This document shows, piece by piece, positions 9,747-20,448 of a stretch of 50,756 nucleotides of DNA (its first letter is position 1; every line of letters starts with the position of its first letter). The translations under genes and the position numbers were made by a program. Below the pieces are notes generated by a model. That model saw only the letters and a list, made by a program, of their open reading frames with translations. It made no database searches and was not told the origin of the DNA. This DNA is from Nocardioides sp. (GTDB lineage Bacteria; Actinomycetota; Actinomycetes; Propionibacteriales; Nocardioidaceae), in assembly GCA_030698375.1 (NCBI GenBank), contig JAUYLL010000105.1, positions 1 through 50,756 on the forward strand, in the 5' to 3' direction.

Positions 9747-11254
9747 GCGGCGCCACCTGCCCGGGCGATCTCCTCGCGCAGCACCACACGGTCGTCGAAG
9801 GGATGGACCACCCCGGCGACCTCCTGGCCGGTCTCGTGCCCCTTCCCGGCGACGACCACGGTGTCCCCGGACCGGGCCAGCGCCACGGCCTCGGCGATCG
9901 CCGCCCGCCGGTCACCGACCTCGCGGACCTCCGCGGGCCCGGCGGCACCGGCGAGCACGGCTGCCCGGATCGCTGCCGGGTCCTCGGTGCGGGGGTTGTC
10001 GTCGGTGACCACGAGCACGTCCGCGAGCCGGGCGGCGATCTCGCCCATCACCGGCCGCTTGCCGGTGTCGCGGTCGCCACCGGCCCCCAGCACCACGACC
10101 AACCGACCCGGGGTCACCGGCCGCAGGGCCGCCAGGGCCGCCTCGACCGCGTCCGGCTTGTGGGCGTAGTCGACGACCGCGACGAAGTCCTGACCGGCAT
10201 CGACCCGCTCCAGGCGTCCGGGCACCCCGCCACCGGAGGAGAGCCCCACAGCGGCGGCGGCCGGGTCCAGCCCGGCCTCCGCCGCCGCCGCGACCGCAGC
10301 GAGCGCGTTCGCGACGTTGAACGCACCGGCGAGCGGGACCTGCACGGGCCAACTGCCCGAGGGACCCACCGCGGTGAAGGTCGACCCGTCCGCGGCGAGC
10401 GAGACGTCGCGGGCGGTCCAGTCCGCGCCGTCCGGCTCGGCGGTCGCGGAGAACGTGACCGTCGGCACGAGCGCCCGCTGGGCCAGCACGCGGCCGTGGG
10501 CGTCGTCCACGTTGACCAGCGCCCGACGGCTCCGCTCGGGGGTGAACAGGGACGCCTTCGCCTCGAAGTACTCCTCGACGTCGGCATGGAAGTCGAGGTG
10601 GTCGCGGCCGAGGTTGGTGAACACCGCGACGTCGAACACGACGCCGTCGACCCGGCCCATCACGAGGGCGTGGCTGGAGACCTCCATGGCGCAGGTGTCC
10701 ACCCCGGCGTCACGCATCTGCGCGAACAGCGCGTGCAGGTCGGGAGCCTCCGGGGTGGTGAGGGCGCTGGCCACGTCCGCCCCGGCGATCCTGGTCCCGA
10801 CGGTGCCGACGACCCCGGCACGGGTGCCCACGGCCTCCAGGGCCCCCTCGAGGAGCCGGGTGGTGGTCGTCTTGCCCTGGGTCCCGGTCACGGCGACGAG
10901 GCGCAGGGCTCGGGCCGGGTGGTCGTGGACCTCCGCCGCGAGGGCACCGAGCACGTCCCGGGGCGACTCGACCACCAGCACCGGCACGTCCACCCCGCCG
11001 AGCCGGTCCTGCCCGGCCGCGTCGGTGAGGACGGCGACGGCGCCGCGGCCAATCGCGTCCGCGGCGAAGTCGGCGCCGTGCGCGCGGGCGCCGGGGAGCC
11101 CGGCGTACAGGTCCCCGGGGGTGGTGCGCTGGCTGGCCAGCGTCACGCCGGTGACCCGGACGTCACCGGCGCCCGGGGGGGCGGGGACCCCGAGGAGCGC
11201 GGCCAGCGCCTCCAGGGTGCGGCCGGACGGGACTGGGGATCGGGGAGCGGTCAT
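9743..11254 (-). CDS. murE: UDP-MurNAc-L-Ala-D-Glu ligase MurE, diaminopimelate-adding type
   Basis: Cytoplasmic ligase adding the third stem-peptide residue (503 aa). The ATP loop VTGTQGKTTTTRLLEG and a C-terminal VVVTDDNPRTEDP are visible. The DNPR motif marks diaminopimelate-specific enzymes rather than lysine-specific ones; the sequence alone does not tell meso- from LL-DAP. I chose the ATG at 11254 (MTAPRSPVPSGRTLEAL). The frame continues upstream into the end of ftsI, but that part has no family similarity. A 29-base gap separates it from ftsI. Confidence 0.96.
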   Translation of the reverse strand: MTAPRSPVPSGRTLEALAALLGVPAPPGAGDVRVTGVTLASQRTTPGDLYAGLPGARAHGADFAADAIGRGAVAVLTDAAGQDRLGGVDVPVLVVESPRDVLGALAAEVHDHPARALRLVAVTGTQGKTTTTRLLEGALEAVGTRAGVVGTVGTRIAGADVASALTTPEAPDLHALFAQMRDAGVDTCAMEVSSHALVMGRVDGVVFDVAVFTNLGRDHLDFHADVEEYFEAKASLFTPERSRRALVNVDDAHGRVLAQRALVPTVTFSATAEPDGADWTARDVSLAADGSTFTAVGPSGSWPVQVPLAGAFNVANALAAVAAAAEAGLDPAAAAVGLSSGGGVPGRLERVDAGQDFVAVVDYAHKPDAVEAALAALRPVTPGRLVVVLGAGGDRDTGKRPVMGEIAARLADVLVVTDDNPRTEDPAAIRAAVLAGAAGPAEVREVGDRRAAIAEAVALARSGDTVVVAGKGHETGQEVAGVVHPFDDRVVLREEIARAGGAA

Positions 11255-11283
11255 CGCACAGCACCCTAGGGCGTGGGCCGCCC

Positions 11284-13077
11284 TCACCACTCGAGGGGAA
11301 GCCGGGGTGCCGGGACGCCGGTGGGCGGGACGGCGTACTTGCGGAGCAGGTAGCTCATGATGTCCCGGAAGGCCGGGCCGCCCACCGAGCCGCCACCGCC
11401 ACCGTTCTGCGGCTCCTGGACGACGACGTAGACCAGGAAGCGCGGGTCGTCGGCCGGGGCGAAGCCGGCGAAGGAGACCGTGAAGCCCCGGTAACAGCCG
11501 CACTCCTCGTCCACGCGCTGCGCCGTGCCCGTCTTGCCGGCGACTCGGTAGCCCTCGATCGCCGCCCCCGGAGCGGTGCCCTCACCGGCCCGGGTGACGG
11601 TCTCCATCATCGTCGCGGTCGCGCGAGCGGCCTCCTCGCTGACGACCCGCGTGGTGCGCGCGTCGTGGGTGCCGACGGCGCGGCCGCCGCGGTGCGTGGC
11701 CGAGCCCCTGACGATGCTCGGGCTGACGTGGACGCCGTCGTTCGCAATCGTGTTCACCGCAGCCGCCATCTGCAGGACCGTCACCGAGAGGCCCTGGCCG
11801 AAGGCGATGGTGTCCTGGTTGATCTGGGACCAGCGGTTCCAGTCGGTGAGCAGACCGCGGGCCTCTCCCCCGACACCGACACCGGTGCGGGCTCCCAGTC
11901 CGAAGTCGCTGAGGTACCCGTGCAGCTCCTCGGGGCTGAACTCGTCGGCGGCGAGGACCGTGCCGATGTTGGAGGACTTCGCCAGCACGCCGGTCAGCGT
12001 GAGACGGAGGCGGCCGTGGTCCCAGTAGTCGTTGATCACGCGGTCCTGGCGGGGCAGCTGGCCCGGCACCAGGATGCGGGTGCGCGGCGTCACCTTGCCG
12101 GCGTCGAGCAACGCCGCGGCGGTCAGCACCTTGCTCACCGACCCCGGCTCGTAGACGTCGCTCAGCGCGCGCGACCCGAGGTGGCCCTTGTCGACCAGCA
12201 GCGGCTGGTTGGCGTCGAACGTGGGGTGGTCGGCGAGCGCCAGGACCTCCCCGGTGCGCACGTCCATCGCGACGGCTGCACCGGAGGAGCCGCCCGAGCC
12301 CTCGACGGCCTGGCGCAGGACCCGCTGGGTGTACCACTGCACGTCGCGGTCGATCGTGAGCCGGAGATCCTCGCCGTCGCGCGGCTCCTCGACGCTGTTG
12401 TCGCCGAGGGGGATGCGGGCGCCGCCCGCACCTACCTCGTAGGTGGCCTTGCCGTCACGACCCTCGAGCAGCGGGTCGAAGGCCAGCTCGAGGCCGCCCA
12501 TCGGCTCGCCCTCGGCACCCATGAACCCGAGCAGGTTGGCGGCGACGTCGCGGGCGGGGTAGTCCCGCATCGGGTCGCGGCGGACCGTCAGGCCCTCGTA
12601 CCCGGCCTCCTCGACGGTGCGCAGCACGCTCTCGGCCACGGCGGTGGGCACCCGCCGGGCGAGGTACTGGAACCGGGTGTCCTCGCGCTGCAACCGGTTG
12701 AGCGTCTCGAAGTAGTCGACGTCGAGGTCCTCGGCCACGATCCGGGCGATCCCGCTCGCGTCCGGCCGGGTGAGCAGCGGGTCCGCGACGACCATCGACC
12801 CGGCGAGCGACTCCGCCAGCGGTGCGCCGGTGCGGTCGAGGACCGCTCCCCGGCGGGCCGGCAGGGCCACCTCGACGAGCCCGGCCTGCTGGGCCATGAC
12901 GGCGTACGAGCCGGGGTCGATGCCCTGGAGCTGGAACAGTCGCGCCCCGAAGACGGAGAGCACCATCGTCACCACGATGATCCCGACCCGCAGCCGGAAC
13001 GCGGTCACGCGCCGCCGCCGCCGGATGCGCTCGCTGCGCGCCGGCGGGGTGCTGCGCGTCCGTCGGTCCCTGCTCAC
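11284..13077 (-). CDS. ftsI: Septal transpeptidase FtsI / penicillin-binding protein 3
   Basis: Class B penicillin-binding protein that crosslinks septal peptidoglycan with FtsW (597 aa from this start). After a basic cytoplasmic N-terminus and one membrane segment (RVGIIVVTMVLSVFGARLF) comes the pedestal domain, then the transpeptidase domain. The active-site serine is in SVSK (residues 313-316), followed by SSN (368-370) and KTGT (515-518). The start is ambiguous: GTG 13077 lies 7 bases after the ftsL stop with AGGAGGG 16 bases upstream, while ATG 13146 inside ftsL adds 23 residues and has GGGGG five bases upstream. Confidence 0.93.
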   Translation of the reverse strand: MSRDRRTRSTPPARSERIRRRRRVTAFRLRVGIIVVTMVLSVFGARLFQLQGIDPGSYAVMAQQAGLVEVALPARRGAVLDRTGAPLAESLAGSMVVADPLLTRPDASGIARIVAEDLDVDYFETLNRLQREDTRFQYLARRVPTAVAESVLRTVEEAGYEGLTVRRDPMRDYPARDVAANLLGFMGAEGEPMGGLELAFDPLLEGRDGKATYEVGAGGARIPLGDNSVEEPRDGEDLRLTIDRDVQWYTQRVLRQAVEGSGGSSGAAVAMDVRTGEVLALADHPTFDANQPLLVDKGHLGSRALSDVYEPGSVSKVLTAAALLDAGKVTPRTRILVPGQLPRQDRVINDYWDHGRLRLTLTGVLAKSSNIGTVLAADEFSPEELHGYLSDFGLGARTGVGVGGEARGLLTDWNRWSQINQDTIAFGQGLSVTVLQMAAAVNTIANDGVHVSPSIVRGSATHRGGRAVGTHDARTTRVVSEEAARATATMMETVTRAGEGTAPGAAIEGYRVAGKTGTAQRVDEECGCYRGFTVSFAGFAPADDPRFLVYVVVQEPQNGGGGGSVGGPAFRDIMSYLLRKYAVPPTGVPAPRLPLEW

Positions 13078-13084
13078 CGGGAGC

Positions 13085-13714
13085 TCACCGGTTCCCTCCT
13101 GCGGGCTGACGCCGGCCGCCCCGGCCCACGTCGTTCCCTGCGGCATTCCTACCCCCGGCAGCAGCGGCGCCACGGACGCCGCGCCGCGCCGTGCCGGCGG
13201 CGGCATCCGCACGCTCAGCGGGGCGGACCCGGGCCGGGACCCGGACCACGACCGGCTCGGGGCTCAGCGCCCGAGGCTTGACGACCTCGCGCTCGGTGAT
13301 CCGCAGCCGGTCCTCGGCCGAGGCGACGACCGGGCTGCCCAGCACCGCGCCGTCGGCGAGACGCAGGAAGGCCGGGGACGGCGCGGGGACCATGCCCAGG
13401 GTCTGGGCGCGCTCGGCCACCCGCTGCGGGTTGCGGAGCAGCTCCAGCTCACGCTGCAGCGCCTGCTGCCGTGCCGAGGCGTCCGCGGCGCGGGTCTCGA
13501 GCGCCGCGGCCGCGAAGCTCGCCTGCTGCATCGAGGTGTTGAACAGCAGCAGACCCGCCACTCCGGTGACGAGGAGCGTGATCACCAGCGTGACGAACGG
13601 CACCCTGCGGGTGATCGGACGTCGACGCGGCACGACGGTCAGCCGCGCCTGCTCGAGCGCGGTCTCGGCGATCCGGGGCATCCGGGCACGTGCCTGGCCC
13701 ATGAACGTGCTCAT
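13085..13714 (-). CDS. ftsL: FtsL-like divisome membrane protein
   Basis: Small bitopic division protein between rsmH and ftsI (209 aa). It has a basic N-terminus, one membrane segment at about residues 38-56 ([20 protein letters not shown]) and a following coiled-coil ([21 protein letters not shown]), the standard FtsL/DivIC layout. Sequence conservation in this family is poor, so the call rests on topology and location. The ATG at 13714 overlaps the rsmH stop (ATGA). The C-terminal ~60 residues are rich in Gly, Arg and Ala and look disordered, which makes the protein longer than classic FtsL. Confidence 0.85.
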   Translation of the reverse strand: MSTFMGQARARMPRIAETALEQARLTVVPRRRPITRRVPFVTLVITLLVTGVAGLLLFNTSMQQASFAAAALETRAADASARQQALQRELELLRNPQRVAERAQTLGMVPAPSPAFLRLADGAVLGSPVVASAEDRLRITEREVVKPRALSPEPVVVRVPARVRPAERADAAAGTARRGVRGAAAAGGRNAAGNDVGRGGRRQPAGGNR

Positions 13715-14703
13715 GCCGCTGCTCCTCGCCTCGGGCGGACGCGCTCGACGGCCCGGAGGCGGACCGACTGCGCGCGGGGGTTCTCGTCGATCTCGGCCGG
13801 GGACGCCTTCTCGGCGCCCCGCGTCACCAGCCGCAGCTCGGGTTGGTGCTCCTCGGGCACCACCGGCAGGTCCGGTGGTGCGGTGCTGGTGCTCCCCCTG
13901 GCGAAGACCTGCTTGGTGATCCGGTCCTCGAGCGAGTGGTAGGACATGACGACCACGCGACCGCCGACCCCGATCGCCTCGACGGCCGCCGGGATCGCCC
14001 GCTCGAGGACGTGCAGCTCGTCGTTGACCTCGATGCGCAGGGCCTGGAAGGTCCGCTTCGCCGGGTGCCCTCCGGTACGCCGGGCCGCCGCCGGGATCGC
14101 CTCGCGCAGCAGCTCGACCAGTCGGGCGGAGCGGGTGAAGGGCTCGCGCTCCCGCGCGGCCACGATGCGGTCGGCGATGCGGCCGGCGAACTTCTCCTCG
14201 CCGTAGACGCGGAGCACGCGCGCGAGCTCCTTGCCCGGGTAGGTGTTGAGGACCTCCGCAGCCGTGAGACCGGTGGTGCCGTCCATCCGCATGTCCAGCG
14301 GCGCGTCCTCGGCGTAGGCGAAGCCCCGCTCGCGGACGTCGAGCTGCATCGAGGAGACCCCCAGGTCGAAGAGGACGCCGTCGACGTGGCTGAGGCCGAG
14401 GTCTTCGAGCACGTCGGGGATCTCGTCGTACACCGCGTGCACGAGGTCGGTCCGCGCCGCGTGGGGGGCCAACCGCTCCCGGGAGCGGTCGAGTGCGTCG
14501 GTGTCGCGGTCGATGCCGACCAGGCGCACCTCGGGAAAGCGGGTAAGCAGTGCCTCGCTGTGACCACCGAGGCCGAGGGTGGCGTCGACGACGACCGCGC
14601 CGGGTCGCTCGAGCGAGGGGGCCAGCAGGGCGACGACCCGGTCGAGCAGGACCGGCACGTGGCGCGGGGACCCGCTGCCCGTCGTGCTCGACGTCCCGTC
14701 CAT
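13711..14703 (-). CDS. rsmH: 16S rRNA (cytosine-1402-N4)-methyltransferase RsmH (MraW)
   Basis: SAM-dependent methyltransferase modifying C1402 of 16S rRNA in the decoding centre (330 aa). Motifs: [13 protein letters not shown] at the N-terminus, SAM loop [43 protein letters not shown], and the C-terminal [16 protein letters not shown] chose ATG 14703, which has GAGGGG nine bases upstream, over a GTG at 14760 that would add 19 residues lacking family similarity. It overlaps ftsL by four bases. Confidence 0.96.
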   Translation of the reverse strand: MDGTSSTTGSGSPRHVPVLLDRVVALLAPSLERPGAVVVDATLGLGGHSEALLTRFPEVRLVGIDRDTDALDRSRERLAPHAARTDLVHAVYDEIPDVLEDLGLSHVDGVLFDLGVSSMQLDVRERGFAYAEDAPLDMRMDGTTGLTAAEVLNTYPGKELARVLRVYGEEKFAGRIADRIVAAREREPFTRSARLVELLREAIPAAARRTGGHPAKRTFQALRIEVNDELHVLERAIPAAVEAIGVGGRVVVMSYHSLEDRITKQVFARGSTSTAPPDLPVVPEEHQPELRLVTRGAEKASPAEIDENPRAQSVRLRAVERVRPRRGAAA

Positions 14704-14938
14704 CCGACCCGACCCCTCGTGGTGTGTGCTGCGTGGGTGTGTCGCGCCGGGGCACGACACGATCCGGAATCGTGTGACCAGGTCCCCGCCCGCTCGCTCC
14801 GTCCGTGCCGTCTGGCGCCGGGGAAGGGGCGTCAGGGGGCTGTGGAGGAGCGGGCGCGAGCCTCGTCCTACGAGTCCGGTGTTCAGTTCTGCTCGGTGCT
14901 GCTGGTGCTGCTCGGTGCTGTCTCGAGGAGGTCGACGG
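14704..14938 (-). other. mraZ-rsmH intergenic leader with an inverted repeat
   Basis: This 235-base gap is the longest inside the upper dcw operon and I see no convincing small gene in it. It holds a 7-base inverted repeat, ACACGAT / ATCGTGT around a CCGGA loop (14757-14775), about 55 bases upstream of rsmH. It also holds an 11-base direct repeat GCTCGGTGCTG (14891-14901 and 14910-14920) close to the mraZ stop. Either could influence transcript processing or attenuation, but function is unknown. Confidence 0.4.
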
Positions 14939-15370
14939 TCAGATGACGCCTGGGAAGACCTCCTCGGAGAGGTCGGCGAAGGCCTGCTCCTGCTCGTCGC
15001 TGTAGCGCTGCCACGACGCGGCGTCCCAGATCTCCACCCGGTTCATCGCGCCGATGACGATGCAGTCCTTCTCGAGCGAGGCGTAGTCCCGCAGCATCGG
15101 CGGAATCGTGATCCGCCCCTGCTTGTCCGGCGTCTCGTCCGAGGCGCCGGCGAAGAACATCCGGACGTAGTCCCGAGCACCCCGGTTGGTGACCGGCGCC
15201 TCACGGAGCCGCTCGGTCAGCTTCCCGAACTCCTCCATCGACCACACGTAGAGGCATCGCTCCTGCCCTCGTGTGACCACAAGACCCTCCGCCAGCTCGT
15301 CGCGGAACTTCGCCGGGAGGAAGAGGCGGCCCTTGTCGTCGAGCCGAGGGGTGTAGGTGCCAAAGAACAT
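14939..15370 (-). CDS. mraZ: Transcriptional regulator MraZ
   Basis: SpoVT/AbrB-fold DNA-binding protein that autoregulates the dcw operon (143 aa, the usual length). It has the two tandem MraZ repeats: the first with [21 protein letters not shown], the second with [18 protein letters not shown]. The ATG at 15370 (MFFGTYTP) has GGGAGG upstream. An in-frame upstream start would run through the operator and is rejected. It is the first gene of the cluster and lies directly downstream of its own predicted binding sites. Confidence 0.96.
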   Translation of the reverse strand: MFFGTYTPRLDDKGRLFLPAKFRDELAEGLVVTRGQERCLYVWSMEEFGKLTERLREAPVTNRGARDYVRMFFAGASDETPDKQGRITIPPMLRDYASLEKDCIVIGAMNRVEIWDAASWQRYSDEQEQAFADLSEEVFPGVI

Positions 15371-15404
15371 CCGCACCTCCCGGTCCGCCGGAGAGTCCCC
15401 TCTC

Positions 15405-15446
15405 CTCCACTGCGCACCACCGTACTCCACTTTCCCCCACGGTCAA
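15405..15446 (-). promoter_or_regulatory. mraZ promoter with four MraZ-box repeats
   Basis: On the minus strand, -35 TTGACC (15446-15441) and -10 TACGGT (15424-15419) are separated by 16 bases. Four TGGnG boxes, each preceded by G, lie at an exact 10-base period: TGGGG (15439-15435), TGGAG (15429-15425), TGGTG (15419-15415) and TGGAG (15409-15405). MraZ is known to bind TGGGN-type direct repeats spaced by five bases, and this array covers the spacer, the -10 box and the likely transcription start. Autorepression is the natural inference. Confidence 0.8.
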
Positions 15447-15571
15447 CCATTTTCGCGCCCATTCCCCCGCTCGGCCGCGCCGCCGGCCCTGGCGGGCCCG
15501 CCGCCGGGACTCCCGGCAGGTCCCGCCGTTCCGCCTGCTCCGGCGGCCCGGAGCCACCCCGGGCGCCGAGG

Positions 15572-15597
15572 TGGGGCGGAGTGGGGGAACGGTGGAG
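15572..15597 (+). promoter_or_regulatory. Second TGGnG repeat cluster upstream of moxR
   Basis: In the 320-base mraZ-moxR divergent region, TGGGG (15572-15576), TGGGG (15582-15586) and TGGAG (15593-15597) occur on the plus strand at 10- and 11-base spacing. They resemble the MraZ boxes but the last spacing is off by one, and G-rich sequence is common here. A -35-like TTGACT lies at 15637-15642 without a clear -10. The rest of the gap (15447-15571) shows nothing recognisable. Confidence 0.3.
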
Positions 15598-15690
15598 CGT
15601 CGATGGAGCACACCTCCCCCGACTTGTCGGATGCGGTTGACTGGGCGCCACGGCCGCGACCGCGGCACGTGGCGCAGCGAGGGAGATCAG

Positions 15691-16711
<1,021 letters not shown>

Positions 16712-16719
<8 letters not shown>

Positions 16720-17992
16720 GGCACTCGGGGCACTGACCACCCGCGGCCGGGCATTCCTGGCCGCTGGGCTGACCGCCGCGGCGAGCGCAGTGGCGGTGGG
16801 CCAGTCGGACCTGCTGCGCGTGGCGGGCCTGCTGCTCGCGCTGCCGCTGATCGCGGCCCTGGTCGTCGGCCGGCGCCGACACCAGATCACCCTCGAGCGG
16901 CACCTCCTTCCCGACCGCATCGCTGTCGGCGGTGAAGCCGCGGTGGCGCTCGTGGTGACCAACACCGCGCGACGCCGCGTGGGCCTGCTGCTGCTGGAGG
17001 ACCAGGTCCCGTTCGCCCTCGGCCTCCGCCCGCGCTTCCTCCTCGACGGGATGGCCGGGCACGAGCGCCACGAGCTGGCCTACGCCGTCCACCCGGAGCT
17101 GCGCGGACGCTACGAGCTCGGTCCGTTGCGGGTCCGGCTCGACGACCCGTTCGGCATGGTCCGGCTGAACCGCACCTTCCACAGCACCTCACCGCTTACC
17201 GTCACCCCCGCGGTGACCCCGCTGCCCGCGATCTCGCTGCCCGGCGGCTCCTCGGGAACGGGAGACCGCCGTACCCGCTCCTTCGCGACCGGCAGCGCCG
17301 AGGACCTCACCGTGCGCGACTACCGTCGCGGCGACGACCTGCGCCGGGTGCACTGGCGCAGCAGCGCGCGGCTCGGCGAACTCATGGTGCGCCGCGAGGA
17401 GCAGCCGTGGGAGGCCCGCGCGACCATCCTGCTCGACGACCGGGCGGGGGCACACCGCGGCGCCGGCGCCGGATCGTCGTTCGAGGCCGGCGTCCGCGTG
17501 GCCGCCTCGGTGGGCTGCCACCTCGCCGACGCCGGGTACGCCGTCGGGCTGGTCACCGCCACCGGCTCGCGGCACGGCACCTCGACCCGTGCCGCCCACG
17601 ACCGGGGACGCGCCGGTGACACCCACGCACTGCTGGACACCCTGGCGGTCCTGGACACCCAGCCGGCACCGCACTGGGAGGGGTCCTGGCTCGACGACAC
17701 CGGCGCCGGCGGCGTCCTGGTCGCGGTGCTCGGGCACGTGACCGACGACGACCGCCGGCTCCTCGCGCGGTTGCGCCGCCATGCCGGGGCAGCCCTCGCC
17801 GTCGTGCTCGACACCCCGGCGTGGCACACCGGCCGCGGAGACGGGTCGCAGAGCGGCCAGGTCCTGGCCGACTGGCTCGCCACCCAGGGTTGGCGCGCGA
17901 CCACGCTCGGGCCCCGGGACCGGCTGCCGGAGACCTGGCGCGCCCTCGGCGACCCGCTGGGCACCGCCCGTCCGGCGGGGGGCCGCCGATGA
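16712..17992 (+). CDS. DUF58 domain-containing membrane-anchored protein
   Basis: 426-aa protein with two N-terminal membrane segments (about residues 15-30 and 36-53), a beta-rich extracellular-type region, and a DUF58 domain marked by DLTVRDYRRGDDLRRVHWRS. This domain is related to von Willebrand factor A folds. It overlaps moxR by eight bases and ends in the ATGA overlap with the transglutaminase gene, so the three are almost certainly co-translated. The family usually partners MoxR ATPases, but its molecular role is not established. Confidence 0.9.
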
Positions 17993-20385
17993 CCCGCGAC
18001 CGACCGGGACCCCTCGACGACCTCGGCACCGCACTGGTCGGCGCCGCGACCGTCTGGTGCGCGCTGCTGGGGTGGCGCCCGTTCCTGGCCGACCCGGACG
18101 ACTTCCTGCTGCCGCTCGCTGGCGGCCTCCTGCTCCTGGCCCTCACCGGGAGCGCCCTGCGCGCGCTCCGGGTCCCTGCGGGTGTCGTCCCGCTGGGCCA
18201 GGTGCTGGTACTCCTCACCGGGGCGACCGCGACTTGGGTCCCCACGCTCGCGCTCGGCGGGTGGGTGCCCACCGTGGAGTCCGTGGTGGCGCTGGCCGAC
18301 AAGGTCGGCCTCGGCGTCGCCGCGGCCCAGGAGTACGCCGCACCGGTCCCCGCGGAGGTCCGCGAGCTCGCCGTCCTGCTCGTGGTCGCCGGGCTCGCCG
18401 CCGGCCTGCTCGTCGACCTGTTCGCCTGCACCTGGCGGCTCGCGCCGCTGGCCGGACTCCCCCTCCTCCTGACCTACACGGTCCCGGCTGGTCTCATCGG
18501 CGCGGCCGTCCCGTGGTGGGTCTTCTCCCTCGGGGCGATCGGCTTCCTGCTGCTCCTCGCCCGCCAGGAGAGCCGGCGGATCCGGCTGTGGGGTCGGGTC
18601 GTCCCCGAGGGCGGACGGAGCACCGCACGAGAGGTCGCCGGCACCCTCACCGGCGGGCACCTCGGCGCGACCAGCCGCCGCGTCGGGCTCCTCGCCACCG
18701 CTGTCGCGCTCGCCGTGCCGCTGGCCGTGCCGGTCTTCGAGGACGGGCTGCCCGGGGGCTTCGCCGGTCGTGGCGGGACCGGCAAGACCGTCGAGATCTC
18801 CAACCCCATGGTCGACCTGCGCCGCGACCTCACCCGCGGTGACGACATCGACCTCGTGCGGGTCACCACCACGCAGAGGGACCCGGCGTACCTGCGGATC
18901 TCGGTGCTCGATGAGTACGACGGCGAGGCCTGGCGTCCCGGCGAGCGCGACATCCCCGCCGAGCAGCAGGCCAGTGGTCTCCTGCCCCGGCCCCCGGGAA
19001 TGTCCGCGGCGCTCGAGGGTGTCGAGCGGCTCATGACGATCTCCACGTCCCCGAACTTCCGCTCGGTCTGGCTCCCGACGCCGTACCCGGCCAGCGCCGT
19101 CGAGGTCGAGGGCGACTGGCGCTACGACGTCGACACGCTCGACGTGGTGTCGGCCGACGAGGAGCAGCCGACCGCGAACCTGGACTACCGCACCCGCACG
19201 CTCGACCTCCGACGCAGGGCCGACGAGCTCCGCGACGCCCCCGCCCCCCGTCGCTCGGTGGCTGACGAGTACCTCGACCTGCCGGGCGAGCTGCCCGACG
19301 CCGTCTCCGGCTACGCCCGTGAGGCGGTCGGGGACGCCGAGACCGACTGGGACCGGGCGGTGCGGCTGCAGGACTGGTTCCAGGACACCTCCCGCTTCAC
19401 CTACACCCTCGACCGTCCCGAGGGGAACGGCGCCGGGGACCTCGCGACCTTCCTCTCCCCCGGCCCCGAGGGGCGGCGGGGCTACTGCGAGCAGTTCGCC
19501 GCAGCGATGGCGGTGATGGCGCGCAGCCTGGGCATCCCGGCACGGGTGGCGGTCGGCTTCCTGCGCCCCGAGCAGGTCGCCCCGCGCCAGCACATGTACA
19601 GCGCGAACGACATGCACGCCTGGCCCGAGCTGTACTTCGAGGGGCACGGGTGGGTGCTGCTCGAACCGACACCGGCCAGCCACACGCAGCGGGTGCCGGC
19701 GTACACCCGAGACGCGGGCGGCCCCGGCTCCGACCCCGCCACCCCGCAGCCTGAGCAGGAGGACCGGGGTGAGCCCGTGGAGAGCGCGCCCACCACGACT
19801 CCCGACCTCGCGCCGGACCAGGACACCGAGGGAGCCGCCGGTGACGGCGGCGGTGCGTCCTGGTGGCTGCTGCTCGCCCTGCTGGTTCCTGCCGCGGTCG
19901 TCGCGCCCCGGGCCCTCCGGGTCGGCGTGAGCCGGCGCCGCTGGGCGACGGCCACCGCGAGCGACGACCCGGCCGCTGAGGCCGAGGCGGCGTGGGCGGA
20001 GTTGCGCGACGTCGTCGTCGATGCCGGGCTCGGCTGGGACGACGGGCGCAGCCCCCGCGCCACCGGGCGGCGACTGCATGCCTTCCTGCTCGCCCCGGAC
20101 CGGGACCCCCGCGACGTGCGCCACCCCGAGGGAGCGGCGGGCGCCGAGCGCGCCCTCGCAGCGCTGGACCGCGTCGTCCGCGCGATCGAGGAGGCGCGGT
20201 TCTCGGCCGGCACAGCGGGCGCGAGCAGCAGTCTCCATCCCGACGTCTCGATGGTTGGGACCGCCGTGCTCGCCGAGGTCGGTCCTCGGGACCGGCGGCG
20301 GGCCGAGTGGCTGCCGCGGTCGCTGGCACGCCGGCCGGCTGCGGTGGTGCGGGAGCACGACAGCGACGACCTCACCCCGGTCTGA
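17989..20385 (+). CDS. Transglutaminase-like (TgpA/DUF3488) membrane protein
   Basis: 798-aa membrane protein with about six N-terminal membrane segments (DUF3488/TgpA region), a large extracytoplasmic part and a transglutaminase-core domain. The likely catalytic cysteine is in RRGYCEQFAAAMAVMARSLG and the His/Asp pair follows in ANDMHAWPELYFEGHGWVLLEP. A late membrane segment (WWLLLALLVPAAVVAP) and a cytoplasmic DUF4129-like tail complete it. The ATG at 17989 overlaps the DUF58 stop. The family is inferred to act in cell-envelope proteolysis or crosslinking; the substrate is unknown. Confidence 0.92.
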   Translation: MTRDRPGPLDDLGTALVGAATVWCALLGWRPFLADPDDFLLPLAGGLLLLALTGSALRALRVPAGVVPLGQVLVLLTGATATWVPTLALGGWVPTVESVVALADKVGLGVAAAQEYAAPVPAEVRELAVLLVVAGLAAGLLVDLFACTWRLAPLAGLPLLLTYTVPAGLIGAAVPWWVFSLGAIGFLLLLARQESRRIRLWGRVVPEGGRSTAREVAGTLTGGHLGATSRRVGLLATAVALAVPLAVPVFEDGLPGGFAGRGGTGKTVEISNPMVDLRRDLTRGDDIDLVRVTTTQRDPAYLRISVLDEYDGEAWRPGERDIPAEQQASGLLPRPPGMSAALEGVERLMTISTSPNFRSVWLPTPYPASAVEVEGDWRYDVDTLDVVSADEEQPTANLDYRTRTLDLRRRADELRDAPAPRRSVADEYLDLPGELPDAVSGYAREAVGDAETDWDRAVRLQDWFQDTSRFTYTLDRPEGNGAGDLATFLSPGPEGRRGYCEQFAAAMAVMARSLGIPARVAVGFLRPEQVAPRQHMYSANDMHAWPELYFEGHGWVLLEPTPASHTQRVPAYTRDAGGPGSDPATPQPEQEDRGEPVESAPTTTPDLAPDQDTEGAAGDGGGASWWLLLALLVPAAVVAPRALRVGVSRRRWATATASDDPAAEAEAAWAELRDVVVDAGLGWDDGRSPRATGRRLHAFLLAPDRDPRDVRHPEGAAGAERALAALDRVVRAIEEARFSAGTAGASSSLHPDVSMVGTAVLAEVGPRDRRRAEWLPRSLARRPAAVVREHDSDDLTPV

Positions 20386-20427
20386 ACGAGGTCCGCGCGG
20401 CGCGGTCAGGCCGCCTCGGCGGGCGGC

Positions 20428-20448
20428 GCCAGGGTCAGAGGCCCTGGC
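20428..20448. terminator. Possible convergent terminator hairpin
   Basis: GCCAGGG and CCCTGGC form a 7-base stem around a TCAGAGG loop, overlapping the stop codon of the minus-strand DUF3040 gene and lying 43 bases after the plus-strand transglutaminase stop. There is no T-tract, as is common in high-GC actinobacteria. Its position between convergent genes supports a terminator role. Confidence 0.45.

Noticed and set aside
14881..14920. Small gene in the mraZ-rsmH gap
   Set aside because: No frame has a start with a ribosome-binding site and a codon pattern like the neighbours. The repeats there look non-coding.
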